Made by a program: the position numbers and the translations under genes
The notes under the pieces: generated by a model
Told to the model about the DNA's origin: nothing
Database searches by the model: none
The model's input: only the letters and a program-made list of their open reading frames with translations
Shown here: piece after piece, positions 14,599 through 27,712 of the stretch
How the letters are laid out: every line of letters begins with the position of its first letter
Position numbering within the stretch: the first letter of the stretch is position 1
Origin: Dermacentor variabilis
Lineage: Eukaryota > Arthropoda > Arachnida > Ixodida > Ixodidae
Direction: 5' to 3'
Assembly: GCF_050947875.1 (NCBI RefSeq)
Contig: NC_134569.1
Span: 38,114,277 to 38,178,276 of the forward strand
Length of the DNA stretch: 64,000 nucleotides

Positions 14599-17500
14599 CG
14601 TTTGGTTCGGTACTATCTGAATTAAACCATTTACTTGTCCATTGCTTAGTTTAGAAATACGATTGCTTCCCGGCTGCCGTGAAATTTACGGTTGTCAGAG
14701 TGCGCCCCATTGTGTTGCTTATAGGGGCACTGACTAAACGTCAAGATTAAGCCGTCCGGAATGGTCGCAAAACCGCCATGTCATCCGCAATTTCTTTTTT
14801 TTTTTTGCAGTCAGAACGTGCGTTTTTAACGTAGAAGTCAAACAGCGAAACAAGGTACGGCCCGATATTTCCGCAGTCGCTAGGCGGAGCTGCCTATTTT
14901 AATTCTTAGCTGCATGCTCGCGTAATCCACGAAGTCCTTGTGACATACTTGGACAGTCACGTTTCGTTGCCAGTGCAGTAGAGCATAAACATCCTGTATT
15001 CTCGAATGCGTAGATTATACCGAGATTCATAGTAGTACGATGGAGATAACAGGCTACAAAGAAACACTCCTGAAGACATGCATGCTGCCTCCAAACGGGG
15101 TCGGGAATAAGAGAGGTGCAAAGAGGCGCAAGTGAACAAACGAAAAGAAGTGTCTGGTAGGAATTCATGGGATTAATATGGCCTGAGGAGAAACTGTTTA
15201 GGTAAGCTCGGCGGAGACTGCTGAACAGTTTGTAGTTAGCGGCGTGAACTCAAACTTGTTGTGCTAGACTTATTTTAGCCTGCTAGGACAGTTTATGTCT
15301 TAATTGTCTTCATCAGCACACGCATTACAAGCTAAAATTTGTGTGGCACGTTCGCGTGAGAACTTCTGCTCATTTGCCGATTGTAAATCAAGAAAATGTA
15401 GTCGAAACATGAGCCAATTAACAAATATATAAAGTCACAACCCCAGAAGCATGCGACGCGTCGTCGTCGTCTTTAAATAAGAATTCGCTCAAACCTCATT
15501 CCTCCTTACAGGCACGTAGCAATGCATAATCGCAGTGCAAAATGTCGAATAATTGAGAAAAGCAAAAAAAGAAGAAAAAAAGAACAGAGTTCGCAAGGCT
15601 GAGCTTTAACTGTTTGCATGCCAGCCGTGGTGGCTGATCCACTAGTTTTTGTAGCCACAGCGACTACATTTTGGTATGGGAGCAAACTTTCATAAGTGTG
15701 CTAGTTGTTACTACATTCGGCTGGTATTTAAATAGCCTACATAAGCCTACTAGTTATGCAGCACTGAAGCCGACCCTATGGTGTACCTGGTATCCCTGGC
15801 GCAGTTGCGGGAAGGGAAACATACTTTGTTATGATCAGCTTGCACTAAAAAGCCGAAGCGAATACTTGTCCGGGCATAAGTATGTTTGTTAATTGCACGG
15901 AGCATAACATTATCTCTTATAATGTGCAACGATCGTTAACTAGAGGAAGCGTGAATGTATCCTACGCATAGTTGCTGACGTATTCCAAATAATTGCTAAC
16001 GGCGTTTTTCTTTATGCAGAAAGTTTCACCCTACTTTCAGGGAATCCAAAACAGAGAGCTTGTCAGAATTCGTGATTATATACTAATCAACTACCTGTTA
16101 TACTAGTCGACTGCTCGCCTGTTTGCTTTTCTGTTTTCTGGAGAATAAGCGCAACAGCACGACGTTGCAAAGATTGAGCTAAGTTACCACTTAGGTTGCA
16201 TGGTTACGGTAAGAAAAAAGTCCCTCGACCGCCGTTTTCATGCACCAGTCGAGGCATAAAACGGATCAGTTTTAGTTGTACTGTAGTCAAACTTTCGCTA
16301 TATTAACGTCACATTTCTTTCTTCGTTTTGATTTTGACTTCAGTAAGACAACAAACGTTACCGATGCCTGAAACGCCTCAAAGTTCAAGTTTTTGTCTTT
16401 TTCTAATCAAAACGAGAAGAAGTGAACCTCAGGATGCTTATTTCGGATAACGGAATGCGCTGAACTGCGGTAATAAGTGAAAAGAAACCAGAAAAAAAAA
16501 CCTGAAACACGGGCGTAACGCCAAAAAGTCCCCTTTACATTCACTTTCGTTGCCACTAGAGCTACAGCGAACATCAACTTCAATTTATGACTGAGGTTAG
16601 TTACAAGTGGGCTTCGGCGTACTAGCTTGAGAGGCTCCCTTCCCGTGCACTTCAAAACTTCTGACCTCAAAGCCGCCACGTATGCGATTTAAGTGCGCTC
16701 ACAATCTCTGTACTTCAGCAATTGCCATCACATTTTCTTCATTTATCCTCACATCGTCCCCGTTGCCCTCCCTCGCCTTCACTTCACAACGCCCGTCCCC
16801 CCCTCACTTGACCAATTTTTCGCAGCCAATTCTCGCCTCCCCCTCACTTCACTACGTGAGGGTGAGGGAAGATGAGGGTGAGGACACTCTCGTGAGGGTG
16901 CCCATGTATAGCGTCGAGTATAAGTGCTAGCGGTGAGCGCGTATCCTTTCCTCGCAAAAAAAGAAAACAACGAAAATTCTACATGAAATTTCTACATATA
17001 GCGCCGGAACATAGGTATCTCTAAAGCACACAAACCTTTTATAAGAATAGTGCATTACGTTCAACGTCTTCATTGAAATATTTGAGTTGTTGATTTAAGC
17101 TTTGGGTAACTGGATGAGTGCCCATGCTTGGCCAATCCTCCAGAATGGGCAGTGTTTAGGTTTGCGTGGAGATCCGTCATATTTACCGAAGCACGCGCTC
17201 CGTATAACATCCCTAAAGAATGAGAAAATAGTAATTATTTCTAAAGCCCAAAAATAATCTGCACCCACAGTGCTGCCAATCTCTGAAGCCAGTTTCCCCC
17301 TAAATAGGATAAGAAAATTCCCTAGGTATCCCTAGATTAGGTGTTGTATACAGTTATCCAGTTTTTCGGTATTGTATTTCTAAAGGTAAACATTTGTTAC
17401 GCAAAAAGACTGCAAGTTTGTAGTTGAACCTTATTTCCAATCTGGTCTCTATGACTTTCGGTAATGAACTCGCTGCACCGAATGTGAAAAGATGTTGTAG

Positions 17501-18900
17501 AGTTCAATCTATATTCACAAAAGAAGAGGTCAGCACGTGAATACTTGGCTCGACATGCAGAACAGACTTGTACAACAGCAAAAAGCCAAGATCGACATGG
17601 AATCTTATTCGAATTGTAAGGAAAGAGAGGCCGGATGGCCCTTACAGAATGTAGCAGTGCCGAACAGTATGCTGCTTCCCGACACCAATATGAAGTATAG
17701 TAAATGTTTCTTGAATGCCGTCACATACTGACGTAGCACCACCAGGCTTGTGCGCTTTCATCTACCATCCCAGGTTATCCACATTTTATTGTTAACTTGG
17801 AGAGAGGTGTTCACTGTGCCACAGCTAATTCAAGAGTCATAGTCCGCTTGATAGTGCGAAGGTAATTTGCGCTGGCTCAAATTAAAGCACGCCGTCACGT
17901 CAGCAGCTCAGCGCATTGGTAATCGCGCAGTCGCAGCAGTAGTTTCGGATGTATCTTCACTTTTTATTCTCAGCACGTCCTAGCACACGCGTTATGGAAC
18001 TCCCACGTATTAATTTAAAAGCTTTAATTTAGAGAAATCGAAGGCGCCCGAAGCCGAGTGCTCGTGATGCTGCTAAGCGAAAAGATTTGAATGAGAAGCC
18101 GCCTCTGTCGAGACTAAATGACAAGCACAGACAACGGTAAATGTAAATGTTCTCTTTTTGTAAGCTAGCTGGAAACAGCCACACCAGGTTTCAGTGAGTC
18201 CCCTCCAATGGCTAATTCTTGAGTTGCGCACTAGCTGTGGTGACATCTACTGGGACCCGTATTTAGAAGCCGGGCCCACGACGTGCTGCCAACGCCACTA
18301 GCTGCAAAGCGTGGATTAATCGCCTCTACACCTGCCGTGACCGCGGCAGAACTGGAGCGGCGGTGCTCGAAAGAGCCTTTGCGTGCCATGGTTGGCAGGA
18401 AACCGAATTGCTCCGAAGGATAAAGAAAGACGCAGAGAGCTTCTAGTTATGGGAAGAATGACTTCCCTGCGAGATAGATTGATTGCCAAAATTCAATGGG
18501 CACGTTCTTTTTGCTTTGAGCGAGCAAGCACAGTCGCTCCTGTGTAAATCGTTCACTCAGCGCACACCCAAGATATCAGGACGTTGGCACCGAAACATGC
18601 CTGTAAACGCCACAGAGGGGTTAACATAAGCTTAACTCGAAAACTTAGTTGTCTAGTCGAGTACCTATTCAATGAAACACCTCACATATCTTTCTTTTTT
18701 TAGTTCCTACCGACGTGAAAGTGTTGACGTGACCGAGGCCGGTGCCCTGGAGGCAGTTCAATGGCTCTTTCGCGAAGTCGTGCCATCTCCAACCGGCGCA
18801 CCACCCTTATCTAGCGCTCTACTTCTCGTCCCTGCTTTAAGATAGCTATGGTGTAGAGAACAAGATAAACAGGGCTGTAGAAATGGAGTTTATGTAGCAG
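14599..18900. other. Unassigned stretch, 4.3 kb
   Basis: No recognised element or exon. 16850-16905 is a low-complexity CCTCAC/GAGGGT patch with mirror character. 15430-15480 contains a short GTCGTC run. Open frames do not exceed about 90 codons and have no motif. It may contain older repeats that I cannot identify by eye. Confidence 0.4.
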
Positions 18901-21838
18901 CAAATTATGAGAAGGCAGCGGCAGACATCCAAAAGAAAGGAAAACAATTTTTTAAATTTTTTTTCACCGAGAAGGGATGCACAAAAATTTATTTGGCTAT
19001 TAAACCGTGCGTGGTGTACGTGAGAAGCTTCAATGGCAGTAGCGCACTATTTAATTGCCCACCGCATGTTTTTGTGCACGAAGACCGTGTCTTTTTGAAT
19101 TTAGCCCTGATCAATGGTATAACTTGTAGGAACAACCAACACGAGCACATTGTTTAATTCTGGCAAGCTTGACACGCGTGTCCACGGTCGTTCACGTGTC
19201 AAATGCAAGCACAACAAACGAAAAATCTGGAGGACACATAAGCTTCGCTTTTTAGAGGGGAACGCGATAGCATTCAAAGACCCCTGACTGCTTTTCATGC
19301 TTCCCGGCAACTGTAGCTTATCTAAATTAACATTTACCGGGAAGCGCTGACGGCGAACGCTACACATGCACGAAGGCAAAGTTTCTGGTAGAAACGCGGC
19401 CTCTTGCCTTAGTCGATGTCCTCTTATTGTTTCTCACTTTTAATATTCCAGTCTGAGGAGAGCTAACATAAAAGACATGCGCTGTCGTTGTTCTTGTCTT
19501 TTTTTCGCATTACATTGGTTTGTGGGCTGCCGTCCTCAAAATTCCGAGGAAGAACTTTGTAAAGAATGAAAGACAAGGCATGAGCAACTTTGGTGGTAGA
19601 AGAGCGGTTGGAATATGCGTAGTTCGCAATTCGGTTCGAAGTTCTTTCTGCCGAGGCAACGTCCGACGCTGCGCGCCGGATGCGAGACGCTTGACGCCGA
19701 GGCCCGATTCGTGCCGAGCGCTCTGTCGTGCCGGTCACGTAGAACATCAAATGCTACTCCCTCGTAAGATAACACGCGGTGCATCCACGCATAAAAGCAC
19801 TCGCGCCAGGCCTTTATTTACGCCACGTGCCGCTAGGGCAGGCGTACGCCCACCCTGGCGGAATTGCTTTGTGTGTTCTGAAGCCAGTCGATGCGACCTG
19901 CGCGCTGCTTGACGCCTTCCACAAGGGCAGGTACATTTGATGGAACCGATGGCGTCTTGGTTCGACGTCCGCGGAGTTTCCTCAGTCTAGTTCAAGGGCC
20001 CTCCCGTTCACGCTGCCTGTGTGTCTCTAAGAATGCGTTTATTCGCGCGTTCTTGTAAATCGATTTCGCCAAGAAAAGTTGTTTTGCCCTGCAAACAATT
20101 GTGTTGTTTACATATTTCTCGATGTGCTCAATCGCACAGGAAACGCGTCCATTGCATAGTGTACTCATATATATGCCAGTTCTCGTATTTTCCGAGAAAC
20201 ATTTGCCGATCAAGTGTTTGCAATTGAGGAGCGAGAGTCGAGAGCGTATGGTCGGCATTATAGCTGGTCTTTTTTCGCTAGGAGCGTATCGATTGAACTG
20301 CGCTGGGACGCAGTATTGTTTTCATTTTCTTGGTGGATTTGGCTCACGGAGATTGTTTTTCTTAGGCGATCACCTGAGCAAGGGGCACTTTCTGAAGCCC
20401 AGATGTCCGCTGGTACCGCTGTCTCGCACTGGCAACACTACTGAAACAAACTTTTCTAAAGTTTTGCGATTTGCCATTGCGGGATAGCCCGCATTGCACC
20501 GGCCTGCCTTGATCTCAGGTTTCATTCTTCTCATTTGCAAATGGCAACGGCTGTCTCAAATTAGGCCCGAAACTCGTACAGCACAGCTCGCACTTCCTGT
20601 CACGGCGATCATTGTTTCTGTCGTCACGATAGAACGTCACGCTTATGGCAAAGAGTGAACATTATTACGACATATTTGACGTTATTTTGATGACACAAGC
20701 TTAGAATGTACTACAGAAACCTTGGCTGCTACAACGAGAAATTTTGTCGTCACACCGTAATTGTTCTGAAGTGATGCACAAATTTTGATCAGTCAGGCGA
20801 AAACATACAAGCGATCCTTGTATTTTTGTGAATGAGCTATAAAGCCTACGAGTGGTTATGTGCATAAATGTATGGGCGTTGTCCTAACGTGGAGGGCTGT
20901 TATACGTTTCAGGGAATTGCAAACAGGGACTAGATTGAGAGCAACGCACGGGACAGATGTCTGGAATCGCAAGTGTCTGTCGTGTTTGCAAACCACCCTG
21001 TGTTCGCCAATAGCGAAGCACTCAACCGGAGTTTAGGAGACCATTTCTTTTGAGTGAGTCGCCTTGCCTTTGTGAGTGCTCGCAGAGTATACGTTCACGC
21101 GGACGAGAAAAGATCTCGCTTCGAGCGCATTCCTTCCACGCGTATGCGTTGCACGGACTCCCTCCCGTCGAGCGAATGCCGTCTTCGGTGTGCACGCCTC
21201 ACAGCATCGCGAAAGAAGTTTCAACCATGAGAAAAAAAACATGTTTTCATCCAATTTCATTCTTCTCCAAGATCATTCGCAAGGACGTAGCCAAATCGCC
21301 CTTTACGCATCCCCTTGAATTCAGAACAAGTTCGACATGCAGCTAGGCTCGCGGTACTGCCCGAGCACACGAGTGTTATGCGTGGTGCGAGAAAGCTGCC
21401 TTTGCTGACGGGTCGGCGCAGTTCGTCGTGGGCAAATAAACCCTGCCCACGTCAAGTAGTATACGGGGGCACTGTACGGAGGGACGAGCAACTCGGACTT
21501 GCGTGGCCGTTGAACTCGGCTCGCCCAGCGCTCACGCCCGAATCTGCATCCCTTTGCTCTGCAACACTTGGGATGAAACTTGACGGCCACATATTGCGGA
21601 GTACTGATCAGAGACGCTGTCACCTGGCATCGCCGTTTCGTACACAGCACGCATCGCTCACTCGTCTTCATCGATTACAGGTGCGGCAAGCAGCAGAGCG
21701 TCGAACTACGACTGAATGTCTGCGCTCTTCTTTGTGTCTGTTAGTACTTTATTTTTTCCGCAACCTATTGGTTATTCAAAAAAGACCACGCTCGCGACGT
21801 TTCTTTTAGGTGATCATCTTCTATCGTTCTCGTTGGTG
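18901..21838. other. Unassigned stretch with CpG-rich segments
   Basis: 19520-20490 and 21040-21800 are richer in CG dinucleotides and hold open frames up to 164 codons (21315-21809) without any motif I know. An AATAAA lies at 21434-21439. The composition would suit an LTR or a promoter, but I could not find matching TG...CA ends with a target duplication. Confidence 0.3.
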
Positions 21839-21936
21839 CAAAAAAGAAAAAAAAAGGAAAGAAGCAACAAGTAACACAAACAAAGAAACAACCAACCAAA
21901 CAAACAAACAAAGAAACAAACAAGAAATCAAGAAAG
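21839..21936. repeat. A-rich low-complexity tract with (CAAA)n
   Basis: Purine-rich A tracts pass into imperfect ACAA/CAAA units, and a GA run follows at 21952-21962. It sits immediately beyond the 3' end of the minus-strand LINE and may be part of its insertion site. Confidence 0.85.
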
Positions 21937-21950
21937 GTCCTGTTTGGATA

Positions 21951-23056
21951 AAGAGAGAGAGAGCAAATGATAAAGGAAAGGTAGGGAGGTTAACCAGGAC
22001 TGAGCCCGGCTGGCTACCCTACACTGGGGAAAGGGAAAGGGGACGGAAAGATTAAAAGAAGAAGAGAAAGTCTACTGGGTATATCGTTCGGTCACTCAGT
22101 CCGGATCACAGACGCTGACTCAATCCAGCAGCCTTCAAATATCGCAGCAGAGCTTTTGTGGCCTTTTGTAGCTGCGATATGTGGCCATGGTCCGAAGATC
22201 TTCTTCAAGGTGAACGGTGTTCTATCTAGCTGATTGAGAGCTGTGCAGAGGTCATGTCTTTCGTTTTGAAAAGATGGGCAGTAGCACAGTAGATGTTCTA
22301 TAGTTTCCTCGACACCGCAGGCATTACAGTCGGCGCTATCAGTCATTCCAATCAAAAACGTATATGCATTGGTGAATGCGACGCCCAAGCGTAAGCGGCA
22401 CAGCATTGTTTCCTCATTTCGCAGAAGCCCTGGTAATAGCCGCAGTTGCATAGAGGGTTCGAAGGAATGCAATCGTTCTTGGGTGAATTCAGGTGTGTGC
22501 CACTTCTCTAATATCATACGGTGTGCTACCTTGCTTAGGTGTTGGGCTGCGTCGGTCCGCGATAAAGGTACAGAAACAAGGGTTGCTCCTTCATGTGCTT
22601 TCCTAGCAGCTTCGTCAGCGAGGTCGTTGCCGGAGATACCGCAGTGGCCAGGCAGCCACTGAAACACGACATCGTGTCCTTTCGCTATCATACGATGGTG
22701 CATTTCTCGTATCTCCGACACTAGTTGTTCACACGACCCGCGACGAAGAGATGACAGGAGACATTGTAAGGCCGCCTTGGAATCGCAGAATATTGCCCAC
22801 CGATTAGCGGGTTGGTTATTAATGTAATCAACGGCACCTCGGAGGGCAACAAGCTCCGATCCGGTCGATGTTGTCATGTGAGAAATCTTGTATCGGACGC
22901 TAATTGATCGTGATGGTATAACCACTGCGCCGGTGGAGCTGGTCTGAGTGGAAGAGCCATCCGTATATATGCGGACTCGGTCAAAGTAGAAAGTGTTCAA
23001 ACAAGCTGGAAATACTTGCGCTGAGAGCGTGATTTCTGCCGATCGCCTGTCCAGTG
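21951..23056 (-). mobile_element. I-type LINE, 5'-truncated, minus strand
   Basis: On the minus strand this copy runs from just before the RNase H domain to a 3' UTR containing the family block GGTTAACCTCCCTACCTTTCC and ending in a CT run (GA run at 21952-21962 on the plus strand). It is the same subfamily as 13826-14598. The reverse transcriptase is missing. The 5' boundary near 23056 is approximate. Confidence 0.88.
22092..23000 (-). CDS. LINE RNase H domain and C-terminal zinc cluster, intact frame
   Basis: A 302-codon open frame. RNase H acidic residues are all present: D14 (IYTDGS), E49 (GSELVALRGA), D73 (IFCDSKAALQ) and D129 (GNDLADEAA), with the PGHCG motif in front of the last. The C-terminal cluster CNACGVEETIEHLLCYC is complete, followed by the family's LDRTPFTLKKIFGPWP. 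The intact reading frame marks a young or slowly decaying insertion. In the full element this domain would remove RNA after cDNA synthesis. Alone it is a fragment with no promoter that I can see. Confidence 0.88.
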   Translation of the reverse strand: MNTFYFDRVRIYTDGSSTQTSSTGAVVIPSRSISVRYKISHMTTSTGSELVALRGAVDYINNQPANRWAIFCDSKAALQCLLSSLRRGSCEQLVSEIREMHHRMIAKGHDVVFQWLPGHCGISGNDLADEAARKAHEGATLVSVPLSRTDAAQHLSKVAHRMILEKWHTPEFTQERLHSFEPSMQLRLLPGLLRNEETMLCRLRLGVAFTNAYTFLIGMTDSADCNACGVEETIEHLLCYCPSFQNERHDLCTALNQLDRTPFTLKKIFGPWPHIAATKGHKSSAAIFEGCWIESASVIRTE

Positions 23057-23446
23057 GCTATGTTTGTTTTTCTTGATAAGTAGTCCCTCCTATCGTAAAG
23101 AAGCAAAGGTCAGCGAGCTGGCCCTGTACACGATGGCCTGGTTTATACAGTATTTCCTGCTTTTTTTTTGCGACAGGGTGTACATTGCACAAGAATTCAG
23201 AATAGATGAAGATGCTTTCTCTGTCAATGTACAATTCTGTATACCCCCTCTTGATTTGGTAGGACATGCTATATAGCTGATAGCGTTATCGTGTTGTTTG
23301 TTAGTAACAAGTAAATCAGGGCAGTGACGAACCGTTGATCCGCTGTTAGCATGCAGTCCACATAGGCATGATCATATATTGTGAAGCATGCAGTGATAGT
23401 CATTCACATCGTAGGAAAAAAAATAATTCCTGTGTATTGCTTCAAC
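23057..23446. other. Unassigned stretch
   Basis: No element recognised. The first 200 bases may still belong to the 5' part of the neighbouring LINE, but no RT motif is visible. Confidence 0.4.
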
Positions 23447-24129
23447 CAGGGTGTCGGAACGAAATGTTTTTCGTTCTGGTTTTAGATTCGTTAAACTGAA
23501 ACAAAGTTACGTTCCGGTTCTGCTCCGGAACGAAAAAAAGAAAGATTATCCGTAACGGCTCATGACGGTTTTGGTTCGCATGCAAGAATTTTCGAGGCAA
23601 TCTAAAGATAAAAACAGTATTTATTTTTCTTAATATCTCAACTATAAATTCCGAGATGATGCCTTGAGTCAAGGTACTAAACATAATCTCAGAAGCAGCA
23701 CGTCATCGAAGGTGCTCGACGAAATGCGATAGCGCTGTTTCGATAAAACGAACTTAAACGAACATAAACAAACGATAATAATTTGGTAACAAGGTGCTGC
23801 ACCCGAAGAAAATGAAATGAAAAGCTCTTTAACGCGCAAGCCGTAGGTTTTGCTACGATGCCGATCTGCTGGCGCACCGAGCGGCAGGCTTATAGATTTG
23901 TGACGCGCTCGACCGGTTATCGCTCGCACTATCCCTGCCTGTGATAAGCGCTAATCCTGACGTTGCTTTACGTCGGTGATTTCCCCTTGAGCCAAAATCC
24001 AATAAAAAATATTTCGCTTTCACTCTGAAAAAAATTAATAAATAACGTTTCGGTTACGTTTTCATTCCGGTCAAAAATATCGCTTTGTTTCTTTTTTCGT
24101 TTTTGTTTTCGTTCTGCTCCGGCACACGG
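23447..24129. mobile_element. hAT-like non-autonomous element (683 bp)
   Basis: The left end CAGGGTGTCGGAACGAAA and the right end, read in reverse as CCGTGTGCCGGAGCAGAAC, form an imperfect terminal inverted repeat. CAGGGTGTC is a typical hAT start. The flanks are GCTTCAAC (23439-23446) and GCATCAAC (24130-24137), which agree at 7 of 8 positions, the length of a hAT target duplication. The sub-terminal parts are rich in GAACGAAA and TTTCGTT. No transposase is encoded, so it would rely on one supplied elsewhere. Confidence 0.55.
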
Positions 24130-24137
24130 GCATCAAC

Positions 24138-24904
24138 ACAAGAAAAATTTGTAGAAAGACGTGATTCGATCAAAATCCCAACAGTTATGATAAATTTTGT
24201 ATTGATCCACTTATTTAATTTAGCATTTCATTACCTCTACATAAAAACATAGAAACCCCTATACATCGCTTATGGCTGGGCACCGCCTACACAAAATATG
24301 TTTTACAGAGAACTGTTCACGCTCCGATTCCTCTGGCTGATTGTGGCTTTCTTGGCGAAGACACATACCACCTTCTTCGATTGCGTATACCACTCATTTT
24401 GAAGAAATTAGAGACGTGGCCGGCAAGAGCAAGGCAGAGGTTCGCTTTAATAGCATTAAACATTTTTTGGAGATAGTGCTATTATTGGCCATTATTAACG
24501 TTGTATATTTTTATAGGAGCATCTTTTATTTTTACTGTCATGGTGTATATATGGAAGCATTGTGGTAAGCATCATTGCTTGAGAGTTTCCTTGTTATGTA
24601 ATAGCGCTGTTGGCATTATCGCTCAAAGAGCCTCTTTGCAATCTTGTGCTGCTAATTTGACTTGTATATGACAACACAACTTTGTTGTAACTATGTCGTT
24701 CGTATATTGTTGTATGCTGTATGCAACAACTGTATTTCGTATGTACCCCATGTTCAAGAACCATTGCAAGAGCCGTATTTGTGTGCCAACGTCTCCTCTA
24801 ATGCGTCTATAAAAATCTCATCATGTTCAAGATACCAACATGCCATCTACATAATGTAACGCAGTATCTACTTCATTGTATTACATCGATATCAAAAATA
24901 AATG
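24138..24904. other. Unassigned AT-rich stretch
   Basis: No element or exon recognised. Confidence 0.45.
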
Positions 24905-25112
24905 GCGGAGGGGGGGTTTGCGTACCAAAACCACGATTTAATTATGAGGCACGTCGCAGTGGGGGATTAGAAATTCATTTCGACCACTTGGGGTTCTTTA
25001 ACGGACCCCCAATGTACAGTACGCGGGCGTTTTTGCATTTCGCCCCATCAAAATGTGGCCGCCATGGCCGAGATGTGATCCCGTGCCCTCGGGCTCAGCA
25101 TCCACGTTAAAG
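24905..25112 (-). repeat. Ruka-like SINE, minus strand, head truncated
   Basis: Contains the shared body blocks in reverse: GTACCAAAACCACGATTTAA, GACCACTTGGGGTTCTTTAA, CATTTCGCCCCATCAAAATG and a B-box-like ATGTGATCCCGTGCCC. The sequence stops at CTCAGCATCC, so the A-box part of the tRNA-like head is lost. Confidence 0.85.
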
Positions 25113-26738
25113 ACACTTCCCATCCACTGGTTTCTACATTGCGTAGGGTGCGGATAACCTTTTTTATACCTTTCTCCGTAAAAAAAGAAAAAGAAAAAAC
25201 CTCTTTCCATCAGACTACTCCTCTGCTTATCGAAGTACTGAAGCAAGAATGAGCGCTTTCTATAATTGGGCCTTAACCATCATGTTGCAAAAGCACTTTC
25301 CTCAAAAACCTAATCCCCATCTTTCCTGCACAGACACGCAGCGATGCCTCAACAAAGTGTGGAATGACGAGGAAACGGTAAGATCGTACCGTAATCAAGG
25401 GTGGTTGGAAAATAATGATGGTAATAAAATAAAAAGTAATGAAAATTACAAAAAAGGATAGCGCAGAAGAATAAAATGACCTTCAAGGGAATACAGTTTG
25501 TCTTACTGAGTGTGGGGGTTGTCTTTGCCTAGATGCGCTTTGACTATATGAGAGGCGGCATGTCTTTTATAATTATCATCTTCTTGCAGTCTTCGTGACC
25601 GACAAAAAAAAAACACACAGCACATGGATATCGTTTGCACATCAAAGGGTAGGAAATGTGAGTACGTGTACGTGTAGAGTAAGATAAGAAGCGCCAGCAA
25701 CACTACGCAGGCGGGAGGCAGAGGAAACTACCTGCGTACACATATGGAGAGATGTGGTTTCGGAGAACACCGACGGCTTTTGCTTTGATGTGCAGCTGAA
25801 CAGCAGCAAGAAAATCTCGATCTAGCAAAGCTCGAGAGCCCAAGGAAGAAAGTGTTGACGCCGGTGTCCGCAGATGAAATCATTTCTTTTTTAACATTTG
25901 TTACGAAGTGCAGACACTGGGCGGAAATCGGACGTCCGCTAGCAGTGCATTTGCACTCGCGAATCACGCCTGCAGAGTAACGTCGTTGGCAGGGCTACTT
26001 GATTGTGCGTGTGCTGACAGAGGGGCGGGCACAGAATGCAATCCGCGTCACTATGTGACCGCGCCAACCCTCATTTCATAACGAATTGATGCAGAGGCGC
26101 GTGTAGATTACTAGTAGTTGCGTCGCACCAAAAAAGATATTTAAATTAAGTATATGAAGCAGACGAACGAGACACATTTAAAGGGCGATCTACCCGTTCC
26201 TTCGCTTATTCCAGAAGTTACACTGCGCGCATTAGCGACAAATTTCGCACCAGGACGCGGACCTGGCGTTGAATCCTGCAGTATTGCGAGCAACGACGGG
26301 CGCCCTGAAGGCAGCGCAGCTTTTTTGTATGAAGGCGCCATACGATGACAGTGCTGTTGAAGCCGACGACGCTGGACATAAATGCTCGTTTCCGTCGTGT
26401 CTATTCTGCACTTTGTTCGGTGGTTCAGGTAGGACACTTCTTAGCCATTCTCGTACTCTGTCCCTTGTTCTGGGCGCGTCGTGCGTTATTTGCCATCACG
26501 ACCGCCACACGCGATGATGCCAGTGAAATGTGCATGAAAACTAGAGTTAGAGACCTCAGAGAAGCGGATATTCTTTTGAGATTTAGAGAGTAATGAGTGA
26601 AATGAACACACACGCGCGCGCGCACACAAATTGCTGCCCACGACATGGTATACGATTACTTAGCTTGTGAATACCATGCAACAAATAGCAAGTACATATA
26701 TGCTTCGCGAAGAGCAATAAAATAAAAAAAAAACGCTG
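25113..26738. other. Unassigned stretch
   Basis: No element or gene recognised. A short ACACACACGCGCGCGCGCACACA run at about 26608-26630 is alternating purine-pyrimidine and could adopt Z-DNA. Confidence 0.4.
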
Positions 26739-26742
26739 TTAA

Positions 26743-27712
26743 AGGGCCCCTCACCAGATCTTGCCAATTTGAGCTGAGAAGCGTGGTGCAAACAGTGCGC
26801 GCTAGCGATCGTGTCTGCTACGGATTACATCTCTACGCGCCACGGTGAGAGCTTAAATTTGCAACCGAACGCAGTTTGGCGTTCACCTCGTGGGCGCCGC
26901 GTTCCCAGCCGGAGCGTCGACGTCAATCGCGCAAGTTCGTCGATTTCATGGAATGGCTGTGACATCACTCATAGTGACACCGGACTTCGAGAAACGTTCA
27001 ATCCAACATCAGTTATTTGTTTATCCTGTTTAATCTGTTGTTGCGGCGAACTAATCTTCAGAGAAATAGTAAAACATACAACCCGAATGTCTCCATGTTT
27101 TTTTTTGTTTTACTTTGTACCGTAGCAAAATAGATGTACTTCCGTTTCGTCCGCTTTTGTTTTCGCGTCGTCCAGTCGCGCGCGCAGAGAACGAAACCAC
27201 GTGATTTTCTACCGTGTTCCAGCGCCGTGATAGCGCTCTTTCGTCCTCTCACACTTGCCTCAGTGCTCGCGATTGTGGCACACACTTGTGCAGCTAATTA
27301 GGCGTTCTCGTGCAGTGGGCGTAAAAATCATGCGCTGCGTGAAACGAGACAAATGCAACAGCTCGCACGCGAGCCCGTCAGCGGTCAGTGAAAACGCGCG
27401 CGAGAGAGAAAAATAAAGAGAAAAAGACGGGGCCCGTGACGTGGTCATCACGCGATCCTCCATCCCCGCTTTGGGGGAAGGCAGAGAAGAAATTTTCCTT
27501 GCGGAGGTCGGACGGGTAAGTGGAGAGAAGAATGTCCATGTGGGCGGTGACGCTCGCTTCCTAAAATCATGCGTTCGCGGCACTTCGAATATTTATATCT
27601 CTGGTATTATTGAACTAATTTGAAAAATTCTTGCGGTATAACACTCGTTAGAGAGCGCGTAACAACGTCCATCGTATACCTAAAATTTGCTCTGTGGCCT
27701 GGTGAGGGGACT
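26743..27712. mobile_element. TTAA-flanked terminal-inverted-repeat element (970 bp, non-autonomous)
   Basis: The left end AGGGCCCCTCACCAGAT and the right end in reverse, AGTCCCCTCACCAGGCC, form an inverted repeat of about 15 bp. Each end is bordered by TTAA (26739-26742 and 27713-27716), the target duplication of piggyBac-type and some other DNA transposons. The interior is CpG-rich and encodes no transposase. The start AGGG is not the usual piggyBac CCC, so the superfamily is uncertain. Similar TTAAAGGG... ends are, from memory, common in tick DNA. Confidence 0.7.

Noticed and set aside
19520..20490. Two overlapping 128-130 codon frames as a host gene
   Set aside because: No homology that I recognise, frames on both strands, and the CpG-rich composition alone lengthens open frames.
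21000..21809. LTR or protein gene around the 164-codon frame
   Set aside because: AATAAA is present, but no TG...CA ends with a target duplication and no protein motif were found.
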